From the NCBI GenBank assembly GCA_963665735.1, contig OY762444.1, positions 2,790,001 through 2,854,000 of the forward strand: a stretch of DNA of 64,000 bases. Direction: 5' to 3'. Below the pieces are notes generated by a model. The model ran no database searches. It saw nothing but the letters and a program-made list of their open reading frames with translations, and was not told where the DNA came from. Made by a program: the position numbers and the translations under genes. The DNA is from CATOSK01 sp963665735 (GTDB taxonomy: Bacteria; Chloroflexota; Dehalococcoidia; Lucifugimonadales; UBA3495). Each line of letters begins with the position of its first letter. Positions within the stretch are counted from its first letter, which is position 1. Below are positions 40,311 through 47,250 of the stretch, piece by piece.

Positions 40311-41537
40311 CTAGGTGGTATAAGCGCTGTTGATGATGACGTATTCTTCCGTCAGGTCGCAGCCCCAAGCCGTCGCCTCTCCCGGCCCCAGGTTCAACTG
40401 CACCCGGATGGACACCTCCGGCTGCCGCATCAACGCCACCACCGCATCCTTGTGGAAAGGCACCGGCACCCCGGCCTCCATGATGCAAACTCCGTTGATG
40501 AACAGGTCAATCTTGCTTTCGTCGGCAACTGCGCCGCTGCGCCCCACGGCCATCAGGATTCGGCCCCAATTGGGGTCGGCTCCGTAAACCGCCGACTTGA
40601 CTAGGTTGGATGCGGAAATCGTGCGGGCCGCCTGGCGCGCGTCGCTGACGCTCTCGGCCCCGGCCACCTCCACCGTTATCAGGTGGGACGCGCCCTCGCC
40701 GTCCCGGGCCAACTCCCGGGTCAGGTAAACGCACGCCTCCAGCAAGGCTTGTCTGAAAGTGTCGGCCCCGGCGGAGCCGGCGGATATGGCCGCGTTGCCC
40801 GCCATGCCGTTGGCCAGCGCCAGCACCGTATCGTTGGTGCTGGTGTCTCCGTCAACGGAAAGCATATTCAGCGAAGAATCGGCCACTTCCCGCAGCGTGT
40901 CTTGGAGAAACCCGCCTTCAACGGCGGCGTCCGTGGTGATGAATGACAGCATGGTAGCCATGTTGGGATGAATCATCCCCGACCCCTTGGCTACGCCTCC
41001 CAAATGGACTTGCCGCCCATCAATCTCGAAAGACACCGCGACTTCCTTGGGGCGGGTATCGGTGGTCATCATCGCCCGCGCCACGTTGTGCCCGCCGGTG
41101 GGCGAAAGCTCTATCGCCGCCACCCCGTCGCGAATCAGCGACATGGGCAGCTCAACCCCGATAACCCCGGTGCTGCAAACCAGCACTTCCCCCGGCCTGG
41201 CGTCAATCTTTCCGGCGGCCAGGGATGTCATTTCCTGGGCGTCAATGTACCCCTGCTGGCCCACCGATGTATTGGCGATTCCGGCGTTGACAATAATCGC
41301 CCGGCTGGGACCTTGGGCCAGGTTCTCCCGGTTAACCGTAATCGTCGGGGACTTGATGGCGCTGGTGGTAAAGACCCCGGCGGCGACGCAGGGCTGCTCG
41401 GACACGATAAGCCCCAGGTCCAGCTTGTCCTCGGAATAGGTCTTCAACCCGGCGAAAGTGGCCCCGGCGGAAAAGCCCTGGGGCGTAGTAACGGTGCCGT
41501 CTTCAATAAACGTAATCGGGCCGGGCATTTGACTCAT
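40311..41537 (-). CDS. argJ: Bifunctional ornithine acetyltransferase / N-acetylglutamate synthase
   Basis: A 408-residue ArgJ. It shows TTPQGFSAGATFAGLK, VCSTGVIGVELPM, the self-cleavage site in HPNMATMLSFITTD (between Ala and Thr), SVDGDTSTNDTVLALANG and the terminal DLTEEYVIINSAYTT. It recycles the acetyl group between acetylornithine and glutamate; some also use acetyl-CoA. The start is set at the Met of MSQMPGPITF after GGGGGAA; another Met three codons later is also possible. The open frame extends further upstream but runs through the promoter region and opposes the plus-strand genes. Confidence 0.94.
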   Translation of the reverse strand: MSQMPGPITFIEDGTVTTPQGFSAGATFAGLKTYSEDKLDLGLIVSEQPCVAAGVFTTSAIKSPTITVNRENLAQGPSRAIIVNAGIANTSVGQQGYIDAQEMTSLAAGKIDARPGEVLVCSTGVIGVELPMSLIRDGVAAIELSPTGGHNVARAMMTTDTRPKEVAVSFEIDGRQVHLGGVAKGSGMIHPNMATMLSFITTDAAVEGGFLQDTLREVADSSLNMLSVDGDTSTNDTVLALANGMAGNAAISAGSAGADTFRQALLEACVYLTRELARDGEGASHLITVEVAGAESVSDARQAARTISASNLVKSAVYGADPNWGRILMAVGRSGAVADESKIDLFINGVCIMEAGVPVPFHKDAVVALMRQPEVSIRVQLNLGPGEATAWGCDLTEEYVIINSAYTT

Positions 41538-41619
41538 TCCCCCGTAGTCGGCAAAGCTGTCGCGTAAAGCGTTAAGGGCGGAAACCGGGCAAGCAAAAGG
41601 CCCCGCCCCGCCGGGTGCG

Positions 41620-41625
41620 AGTATA
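41620..41625 (-). promoter_or_regulatory. -10 box of argJ
   Basis: On the minus strand TGTTATACT is an extended -10 (TGnTATACT). The leader before argJ would be about 75 bases. Confidence 0.45.
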
Positions 41626-41719
41626 ACATACGGCCCTCCGGGGCCGAAAGCGGGCGGGCAACAGTCACATTGTTGAAAGCGTATGACAGTACGTCCTTTC
41701 GCCCCACGATAGAGCGGGC

Positions 41720-41725
41720 TATAAT
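41720..41725 (+). promoter_or_regulatory. -10 box for the small gene and dcd-like gene
   Basis: A perfect TATAAT on the plus strand, about 95 bases before the TTG start at 41818. It diverges from the argJ promoter. Confidence 0.45.
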
Positions 41726-41803
41726 CCATCAACCCAAGCAGCGCCGCTCCCTCAGCGCCGAGACATACAATTTCGGATGGAGCCGGCGCAATGACAGGCA
41801 CGC

Positions 41804-41812
41804 AAAGGAGGT
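41804..41812 (+). promoter_or_regulatory. Strong ribosome site that fixes a TTG start
   Basis: AAAGGAGGT matches the 16S rRNA tail fully and stands five bases before TTG at 41818. The ATG at 41791 upstream has no such site. Confidence 0.7.
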
Positions 41813-41817
41813 CAGGT

Positions 41818-42123
41818 TTGGCGCAGAACTCTGAAACCCTGAAATTTCTCGCAGAGCCGCAGGAGTACTTGTTGAAGATGGACCAGGTGCTCAAGATGCC
41901 TTTCGGACTGGAATACGTTGTAGCGGTGGAAGTGGGAGGAGAGAAGTTCGAAGCCTGCATCCCGGCTGTGACGGTCGTATGCCAAGACCCTCCGGTCGTA
42001 TCCGGTTGTTTTGTTGGCACCCAAGGGGAGAACAGAGTGATTGTGTTCGCGCCTTCGTCATTTGGGACATCAATCTGGCGCATTACCGAGGATGCGCTGG
42101 CTGCCCTTCGGTACGAGGAATAA
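41818..42123 (+). CDS. Hypothetical protein upstream of the dCTP-deaminase-like gene
   Basis: A 101-residue protein from TTG at 41818. It contains LKFLAEPQEYLLKMDQVLKMPFGLEYVVAVEVGGEKFEACIPAV and ends WRITEDALAALRYEE. It looks like a small beta-alpha protein with no recognised family. The next gene begins six bases after its stop, so the two are an operon. If the dcd-like gene is part of a nucleotide-depletion defence, this could be its partner or regulator; that is speculation. Confidence 0.6.
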   Translation: MAQNSETLKFLAEPQEYLLKMDQVLKMPFGLEYVVAVEVGGEKFEACIPAVTVVCQDPPVVSGCFVGTQGENRVIVFAPSSFGTSIWRITEDALAALRYEE

Positions 42124-42129
42124 CCGGAG

Positions 42130-42675
42130 ATGGTGCTGTCAGATGGGGAGATAGTGGAGTCATTGGAAAGAGGCGAGTTGCAAATTTCTCCACCCGCCGG
42201 ATACAACGTACTGGTCAAACCGTCCTCGGTGGATATGCGCCTGGATCCTGTCATACAGGTCATCCGGCCCGAAAAAATCAGTAGAGCCGAAACCATTGAC
42301 CCAACTACAATGGCAGACATCGGCGGCAAAATCGCTAGCTGTTCCGAGGAACGGCGGTTGTACCCCGATCAACCGTTCATCCTGGAACCCGGCGTCTTTG
42401 TCATAGGACTAACAGCCGAGATGGTCGGGTTGCCCAATTCTCTGGCCGCGAGGATTGAGGGGAAGAGTTCCCTGGCCCGATTCGGCGTTCAAGTGCACCT
42501 GACGGCTCCCAAAATAGACCCCGGTTGGCCTCTGAACAAAATCACGTTGGAAATCATCAACCTGGCCCAATTTCGAGTTTCCCTGTACCCGATGATGGAA
42601 ATAGCCGCCCTGATAGTGGAGCGGCTTGGCCGGCCGGCCGACCAGGTGTACCGAGGCCGTTTTTCCTCCGGCTAA
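42130..42675 (+). CDS. dCTP deaminase / dUTPase-family protein
   Basis: A 181-residue trimeric dUTPase-fold protein. It begins MVLSDGEIVESLERGELQISP and has SSVDMRL, EPGVFVIGLT, IEGKSSLARFGVQVHLTAPKIDPGW and ITLEIIN, the Dcd signature with the catalytic region after GKSSLAR. In Dcd a Glu in HLTAxxIDPGWxGxxTLE-like context is catalytic; here ITLEIIN provides it. The ending RLGRPADQVYRGRFSSG is unusual. It may supply dUMP for thymidylate synthesis or act as an anti-phage dCTP depleter, since it lies in a defence block. Confidence 0.85.
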   Translation: MVLSDGEIVESLERGELQISPPAGYNVLVKPSSVDMRLDPVIQVIRPEKISRAETIDPTTMADIGGKIASCSEERRLYPDQPFILEPGVFVIGLTAEMVGLPNSLAARIEGKSSLARFGVQVHLTAPKIDPGWPLNKITLEIINLAQFRVSLYPMMEIAALIVERLGRPADQVYRGRFSSG

Positions 42676-42701
42676 TCCCTCACTCCCCCGACCCCAAGGA
42701 A

Positions 42702-43376
42702 CTACGCATAAAGCGGGTCTCGTCCGCCCCGGTCAGACCAGAAACCCATCCACCGGGCCATCGGGTCTAACCGAATGTCGCTGCGTTCCCAGTATATCGG
42801 GATGCGAACGGTGGCAGGGTGTTCTTGCGCTTGGTTGATAAACCCGGCCTTAATCTTGATGCCCCGGTTGTTGGTGCCTTGCGCGCTGCTCAGATAGTCT
42901 GCGGGTTCCTGCCCGGCGGCAACTTCCCGCAAGACTTCCTGCGGAATATAGAAGATGCTGTCCTTGTCCATGCCCCACCAGATTCGGGCCAGCAGCAGGT
43001 CGGCAGTAAACTCAAAGCCGCCTATGTCCCGGCTGGCGGATTCGGTGTCGGCAGTCCATTTGGCAGTAACCAGGCCATCGCGGGTGGCGGTCTTGATTTC
43101 TAACGGTTGTTGGAAAACCATGACATCCCGCATCGCTGTATTCGCGGTAGGCAATTCAATGTGCATATCCCCCAGGGTGTGCCTAAGGAAAGAAACCAAG
43201 ATTCTTTCCCGGACTACTCCCACTTCCTGCCCCACCGATTCGTAGGTTTGCCCTCCCCTTCGTTGTTGAATGCGGCGTGACTCGGCATCGGCTACTTCAA
43301 AAGCCCGCGGCAGGTTGTGCCGTAACAGCTCAACGTAATACTCGTTGCGAAAGAGGGTGACCAGTTCAGGAATCAA
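42702..43376 (-). CDS. Type II restriction endonuclease (PD-(D/E)XK)
   Basis: A 224-residue protein whose start overlaps the stop of the DNA methyltransferase. The catalytic motif is visible as Asp84 in AMRDVMVFQQ and Glu93-x-Lys95 in PLEIKTATRD. The region RIPIYWERSDIRLDPM and WMGFWSD is typical of a family of type II endonucleases near N4-cytosine methylases. The recognition sequence is not predictable. It is intact. Convergent to the dcd-like gene, with 26 bases between the stops. Confidence 0.8.
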   Translation of the reverse strand: MIPELVTLFRNEYYVELLRHNLPRAFEVADAESRRIQQRRGGQTYESVGQEVGVVRERILVSFLRHTLGDMHIELPTANTAMRDVMVFQQPLEIKTATRDGLVTAKWTADTESASRDIGGFEFTADLLLARIWWGMDKDSIFYIPQEVLREVAAGQEPADYLSSAQGTNNRGIKIKAGFINQAQEHPATVRIPIYWERSDIRLDPMARWMGFWSDRGGRDPLYA

Positions 43377-44440
43377 GACGTTCCCCCTTCCGCCGCCCGA
43401 TGTTTCGTCTCGTAAGGAGAACTGCCAACCTCCGCAACAATCCGCCCGTCGCCGCCGGTTCGGGTAAAGAAGCTGGGAACGTCCGCCAACCGCCGGTAGG
43501 CCAACTCCCGGTATTCGGCGGATATTTCGTACCCCACGAACCGCCGCCCGGTTTGCAGCGCCGCAATGGCCGTCGTGCCGCTGCCCATGAACGGGTCCAG
43601 CGCCACCTCATCCGAGTAGGTGTAAAGCTCGATGCACCGGCGCGGCAGTTCCACCGGAAAGGGCGCCGGATGCCCCACCCGCCGGGCCGACTCCGCCGGA
43701 AACTGCCACACGCTCTTGGTCCAGGCCAGAAAGTCATCCCGCCCAATGGTGGACTGCCGCCCTTCAACCCGCGGCCGGCGGAAAGTGTCTTTGCACAGCA
43801 CCAGGATATATTCGTGAACGTCCCGCAGCGTCGGGTTGGCGGCGGACATCCAACTGCCCCACGCCGTCGAGGACGCCGCGCTGGCCCCTTTGTCCCAGAT
43901 GATTTCCCCCCGCATCAGGAACCCGATGCCGGTCAGGTCTTCGATGATGTAGCGGTGTAGGGGAAGATACGGACGGCGTCCCAGGTTGGCGATGTTGAAA
44001 CACAACCGGCCCCCCGGAACCAACGCCCGATAAACCTCCCGCATCACCCGGTCAAGGAAAGCCCGGTACTCCCCCAGCGTCAGGTCTTCGTCATAATCTT
44101 TGCCCACGTTGTAGGGCGGCGACGTGACCATCAGGTGAACGCTCGCATCGGGCAGAGCGTCCATGAACTCGGCGGACTGGGGAAAAATCGTGTTGGCGGC
44201 AGTTACGGGAAGAGGATTCTCGAAGTAGTCAACCCGCCGTTCTGTCGGCAAGCCGTCGTAGAGGCGTCCCCCGTAAAACGGAGTCGAGTCGTGCCCCCGA
44301 CGCCCCGGCGAACCAAAAGCCGAAGTGCGGGTATTTCGCCCATTTTCTCGGGGGGGGGGGGGGGTAAATTCAGGCGTAGTCAAAACGCGCGGAATTATCG
44401 CGCCCGCCGCATCAAGGCGCAAGCTACGGTCACGGGTCAC
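43373..44440 (-). CDS. DNA methyltransferase of the restriction pair, with a C15 tract in its 5' end
   Basis: A beta-class methylase with VTSPPYNVGKDYDEDL (motif IV at residues 106-110; TSPPY suggests N4-cytosine) and DPFMGSGTTAIAALQTGR (SAM-binding motif I) near the C-terminus. The family core seems to begin at about residue 56 (FYGGRLYDGLPTERRVDYFENPLP). In this assembly the frame stays open through the C15 run (coding for Pro x4, residues 27-30) to an ATG at 44440. There is no ATG or GTG in frame between the run and the core, though TTG in DGLP might start a shorter form. A change of one base in the run would put the upstream ATG out of frame. Confidence 0.88.
   Translation of the reverse strand: MTRDRSLRLDAAGAIIPRVLTTPEFTPPPPRENGRNTRTSAFGSPGRRGHDSTPFYGGRLYDGLPTERRVDYFENPLPVTAANTIFPQSAEFMDALPDASVHLMVTSPPYNVGKDYDEDLTLGEYRAFLDRVMREVYRALVPGGRLCFNIANLGRRPYLPLHRYIIEDLTGIGFLMRGEIIWDKGASAASSTAWGSWMSAANPTLRDVHEYILVLCKDTFRRPRVEGRQSTIGRDDFLAWTKSVWQFPAESARRVGHPAPFPVELPRRCIELYTYSDEVALDPFMGSGTTAIAALQTGRRFVGYEISAEYRELAYRRLADVPSFFTRTGGDGRIVAEVGSSPYETKHRAAEGGTS
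44350..44364 (-). repeat. Homopolymer run of 15 C (G on the plus strand)
   Basis: Fifteen identical bases in a row inside the methyltransferase coding sequence. Such tracts slip during replication and switch genes on and off in several bacteria. Assembly errors are also common at such runs. Confidence 0.95.
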
Positions 44441-44453
44441 AATCCTTCCAATA

Positions 44454-44493
44454 CCCCCTCCCCCTATTCAGGGGGAGGGTTGGGGTGGGGGTG
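44454..44493 (+). repeat. G/C-rich hairpin repeat, family B
   Basis: CCCCCTCCCCCTATTCAGGG followed by the GGAGGGTTGGGGTGGGGGTG tail, lying between the methyltransferase and the hicA gene. Confidence 0.78.
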
Positions 44494-44534
44494 ACTCTGG
44501 AAAGGCGAAAAGGCGGCGGCTTTGGTTTATGGCG

Positions 44535-44747
44535 TTACGACGTTTGAAACTCTTGCCAGTCTATACCCAACTGGCGGACTGCGGCCCGCAAAGTTCCTAT
44601 TTTCAGGTCACGGCCTCCCCAGTCAGGCAACACTGCGGCTCTTTGCGTTTGGGGATTGAACCATTTTCTGTGGGAGCCGCCACCGCTCCGGGGAACCTCG
44701 TAGCATCCCAGGTTGACCAACTTTCGGGCCGCATCCCGGTAGGTCAT
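44535..44747 (-). CDS. hicA: HicA family mRNA interferase toxin
   Basis: A 70-residue HicA: MTYRDAARKLVNLGCYEVPRSGGGSHRKWFNPQTQ carries the catalytic His in GGGSHRKW, and KIGTLRAAVRQLGI is the usual end. The ATG at 44747 overlaps the stop of hicB (ATGA), so here the antitoxin gene comes first, unlike the 1503-1966 pair. That fits the second known order of hicBA loci. It is a different lineage from the left-end copy. Confidence 0.87.
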   Translation of the reverse strand: MTYRDAARKLVNLGCYEVPRSGGGSHRKWFNPQTQRAAVLPDWGGRDLKIGTLRAAVRQLGIDWQEFQTS

Positions 44748-44989
44748 GGCATAGAGACGACCGCCTCTATGGACAGGGGGCCGCCGGTGTCGTCCACGCA
44801 AATTCCCGCCGGCAGGGGACGCCCTTTATCCCGGTAGATTTCGACCACCGCGGCAAAGGCGTCCTCGGCGTTGGACAGCGCCTCCGCTATGCTGTCGCCC
44901 TCGGTTATCAACTCCGGCAACAAGGGAGACGTAACCGTGTAGCCCCCTTCGGGCTGAGGGTCAAGAATCAAGGGTATCTTGGCAATCAT
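44744..44989 (-). CDS. hicB: HicB family antitoxin
   Basis: An 81-residue HicB: MIAKIPLILDPQPEGGYTVTSPLLPELITEGDSIAEALSNAEDAF. The motif LLPELITEGDSxxEALxNA is the classic HicB helix start. It ends LSIEAVVSMP. No fused C-terminal HTH is present. It is translated just ahead of hicA and is the cognate antitoxin. Confidence 0.87.
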   Translation of the reverse strand: MIAKIPLILDPQPEGGYTVTSPLLPELITEGDSIAEALSNAEDAFAAVVEIYRDKGRPLPAGICVDDTGGPLSIEAVVSMP

Positions 44990-45007
44990 CGGTTAACCAT
45001 CCGCAGC

Positions 45008-45319
45008 TTACCGCCCCTGGCCGCCCCGTTGCCGGTAGCGGTGGCTGGAGGCCCAATACAAGTCCTTGGCCTCCATGTAACGCTCCGTCATCATCTCCGA
45101 AGCCGTCTTGCCCGAATCCTGGGGAGTAGGGGGCCGGTAGCCGCTTTCCGTCACAATCCTGCGAAACGCCTCCTGCGCGGCTTTCAAGGAACGGAAAGAC
45201 CCTACGGACGCCCCATCGTGCAAAACGTGATACTTCCCATCGTCGGGAACCTCCCCGGTAGCCCGTTCAATGGAAAGGGCCAAGTCGGGAATAAACTGCC
45301 GATAATAGCGGGTGGTCAT
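45008..45319 (-). CDS. Hypothetical protein
   Basis: A 103-residue basic protein that begins MTTRYYRQFIPDLALSIERATGEVPDDGKYHVL and contains GASVGSFRSLKAAQEAFRRIVTESGYRPP. The mid-part looks like a short beta-helix module that may be part of a small DNA- or RNA-associated domain, but no family is recognised. GGGAGGTTTTG precedes the ATG at 45319. It lies 18 bases before the hicBA pair and may be part of the same transcript. Confidence 0.55.
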   Translation of the reverse strand: MTTRYYRQFIPDLALSIERATGEVPDDGKYHVLHDGASVGSFRSLKAAQEAFRRIVTESGYRPPTPQDSGKTASEMMTERYMEAKDLYWASSHRYRQRGGQGR

Positions 45320-45358
45320 AACAAAACCTCCCGCGCCATTATACCAAACGCCGCGCAA

Positions 45359-45477
45359 AAACCCCTCCCCCTGGCTAGGGGGAGGGCAGGACGATTGCAA
45401 GGTCTGTATGAACAGTGTTGGGAGGCGTTTCAATAGTCCCTTCCCCCTTGACGGGGGAAGGTTAGGATGGGGGTGAC
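45359..45477. repeat. Two family B hairpins flanking a long-range repeat
   Basis: CCCCTCCCCCTGGCTAGGGG (45360) and CCCTTCCCCCTTGACGGGGG (45437) bracket AGGACGATTGCAAGGTCTGT...AACAGTGTTGGGAGG. Nearly the same 90 bases recur at 60981-61096. Confidence 0.75.
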
Positions 45478-45488
45478 CGGGGTTAGCC

Positions 45489-46382
45489 CTACCCCTGCCG
45501 CACAAACTTGTCCACGCTGGCGTCTCCCGTCAACGCCAGAAAGACGTTGCCCTTGGAGTCAACCCAGCAGCCATGCGCCGACCGTGACAGCCACCGCGCC
45601 AGCACTTCCCCGTGCTTGCCCACGATGCTGCACCGCGACGGCAGTTCCTCCCCGGCGTCGGTGGCGCGGGTGCCTTCGCTAATCAGGAAAGTCCCCTCGG
45701 TGAACTCGGCAATGTCCATCGGCCGCTGGATGTCCGTCCACATTTCCTTGAAAACCCCGTTGGCCGTAAACACCTGAACCCGGTGGTTTTCCCGGTCGCA
45801 GACGTAAACCGTGTGCGTCTCGTCCACCAGAATGCTGTGGGGCAGGTGGAACGCGCCGGGGTCGGTCTTGCCCCAGGTTCCCCAGCTTTGCAGCAGGTTG
45901 CCGCCCCCGTCAAAACGATGCACCCGCGCGTTGCGGTAGCCGTCGGAAACGTACAGGTCTCCCCAAGGACTGGGCACCAGTTCGCTGGGGTAGTTGAACG
46001 GCCCCGCCGGGCGCGGCACCGGGTCCATCGGACGCTCGCAGCCCGTGTCCGAGTGGACGTTGTGCTGCCCCAGCATCTTGATGGGCTTGCCATCCAGCGT
46101 GTACATCATGCAGATGGAAGTGTCCCGGTCCGTCAGGTAAACGATGTCGTGGGCGATGTAAAACCCGTGGGCGTACACGAAAGCCCCGTTGCCCCAGCCG
46201 TTGATATAGTTGCCCTCCGGGTCGCACACCACGACGGGCGGGTCTTTCCGGTTGAAGATATAGACGTTGTCCTGGGAGTCGGTGGCGATGGCGCTGACCG
46301 AACCCAGCGTCATCCCGTCCGGCAGCTTGGGCCAGTCCCGGACTTCCTCGTAGGTATAGGTTCCCGTGCCAACAGTGGTCAT
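45489..46382 (-). CDS. NHL-repeat (beta-propeller) protein
   Basis: A 297-residue protein with recurring NHL blades, for example LPDGMTLGSVSAIATDSQDNVYIF, VVVCDPEGNYINGWGNG, LVPSPWGDLYVSDGYRNARVHRFD and SILVDETHTVYVCDRENHRVQVF. Six blades would make a propeller. Related proteins are peptidyl-hydroxyglycine lyase-like or serve as binding scaffolds. No signal peptide is visible. The start at 46382 is chosen because the family begins MTTVGTGTYTYEEV and AAGGGGGA lies before it. It is monocistronic. Confidence 0.83.
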   Translation of the reverse strand: MTTVGTGTYTYEEVRDWPKLPDGMTLGSVSAIATDSQDNVYIFNRKDPPVVVCDPEGNYINGWGNGAFVYAHGFYIAHDIVYLTDRDTSICMMYTLDGKPIKMLGQHNVHSDTGCERPMDPVPRPAGPFNYPSELVPSPWGDLYVSDGYRNARVHRFDGGGNLLQSWGTWGKTDPGAFHLPHSILVDETHTVYVCDRENHRVQVFTANGVFKEMWTDIQRPMDIAEFTEGTFLISEGTRATDAGEELPSRCSIVGKHGEVLARWLSRSAHGCWVDSKGNVFLALTGDASVDKFVRQG

Positions 46383-46449
46383 GGCGAATCCCCCTTGTTT
46401 AGTATGTAATTCTGAGCAAAGCGAAGAATCCAAAATCCTTGCCTTAACC

Positions 46450-47142
46450 AACCCTCCACTTTATAGGCCGTCCTTGTTGCGCTGGCGACTTACCCGGCAA
46501 ACCCGTCATACCGGCCTGCGCCGGTATCCAGGATTCCTTGCCTTAGCCAACCCTCCCCTTTATAGACCGTCCTTGTTGCGCTGGCGACTTACCCGGCAAA
46601 CCCGTCATACCGGCCTGCGCCGGTATCCAGGATTCCTTGCCTTAGCCAACCCTCCCCTTTATAGACCGTCCTTGTTGCGCTGGCGACTTACCCGGCAAAC
46701 CCGTCATACCGGCCTACGCCGGTATCCAGGATTCCTTGCCTTCGCCAACCATCCATTTTATAGGCCGTCATTGTTGCGCTGACGACTTACCCGGCAAACC
46801 CGTCATACCGGCGCAGGCCGGTATCCAGGATTCCTTGCCTTGGCCAACCATCAACTTTATAGGCCGTCCTTGTCGTGCTTGCGACCCATCCGGCCAACCC
46901 GTCATACCGGCGTAGGCCGGTATCCAGGATTCTTGCTTTAAGCCAACCCTCCACTTTATAGACCGTCCTTGTTGCGCTGGCGACTCATCCGGCAAACCCG
47001 TCATACCGGCGTAGGCCGGCATCCAGGATTCCTTGCCTTAGCCAACCCTCCCCTTTATAGGCCGTCCTTGTCGTGCTTGCGACTCATCCGGCAAACCCGT
47101 CATACCGGCGCAGGCCGGTATCCAGGATTCCTTGCCTTCAAG
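46450..47142. repeat. Tandem array, seven copies of a 99-bp unit
   Basis: Units begin at 46450, 46549, 46648, 46747, 46846, 46945 and 47044, exactly 99 bases apart. Each runs AACCCTCCACTTTATAGGCC... and contains one REP-like hairpin (ATACCGGC-4 bases-GCCGGTAT) in CGTCATACC...GTATCCAGG. The units differ by a few substitutions. The preceding 46412-46440 carries a family D repeat (TTCTGAGCAAAGCGAAGAAT). No gene is seen in 46383-47250. Confidence 0.92.
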
Positions 47143-47167
47143 AATGTTGCTCTATGCGTGGACTTTT

Positions 47168-47243
47168 TGGATTCCGGCTTTCGCCGGAATGACGGCGTAT
47201 TTTCCACCCCCTCCCCCTGCTAGGGGGAGGGTTGGGGTGGGGG
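47168..47243. repeat. Inverted REP-like hairpin plus family B element
   Basis: TGGATTCCGGCTTTCGCCGG (47168-47194) and CCCTCCCCCTGCTAGGGGGA with its G-rich tail (47207-47243) lie just after the 99-bp array and before the E1-beta stop. Confidence 0.78.
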
Positions 47244-47250
47244 TTGTAGC

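Noticed and set aside
41538..42329. N-terminal extension of argJ by about 260 codons
   Set aside because: The extra part runs antisense to the dcd-like operon and across the argJ promoter. ArgJ family length and motifs begin at about 41537.
46366..46782. Repetitive open frame (ANPPLYRPSLLRWRLTRQ type units)
   Set aside because: It arises because the 99-bp repeat is divisible by three. No start signal, and the DNA-level hairpin explains the conservation better.
46450..47142. CRISPR array
   Set aside because: Units are 99 bases, contiguous and nearly identical along their whole length, with no unique spacers; no cas genes are in the window. The same holds for the 98-bp array at 59511.
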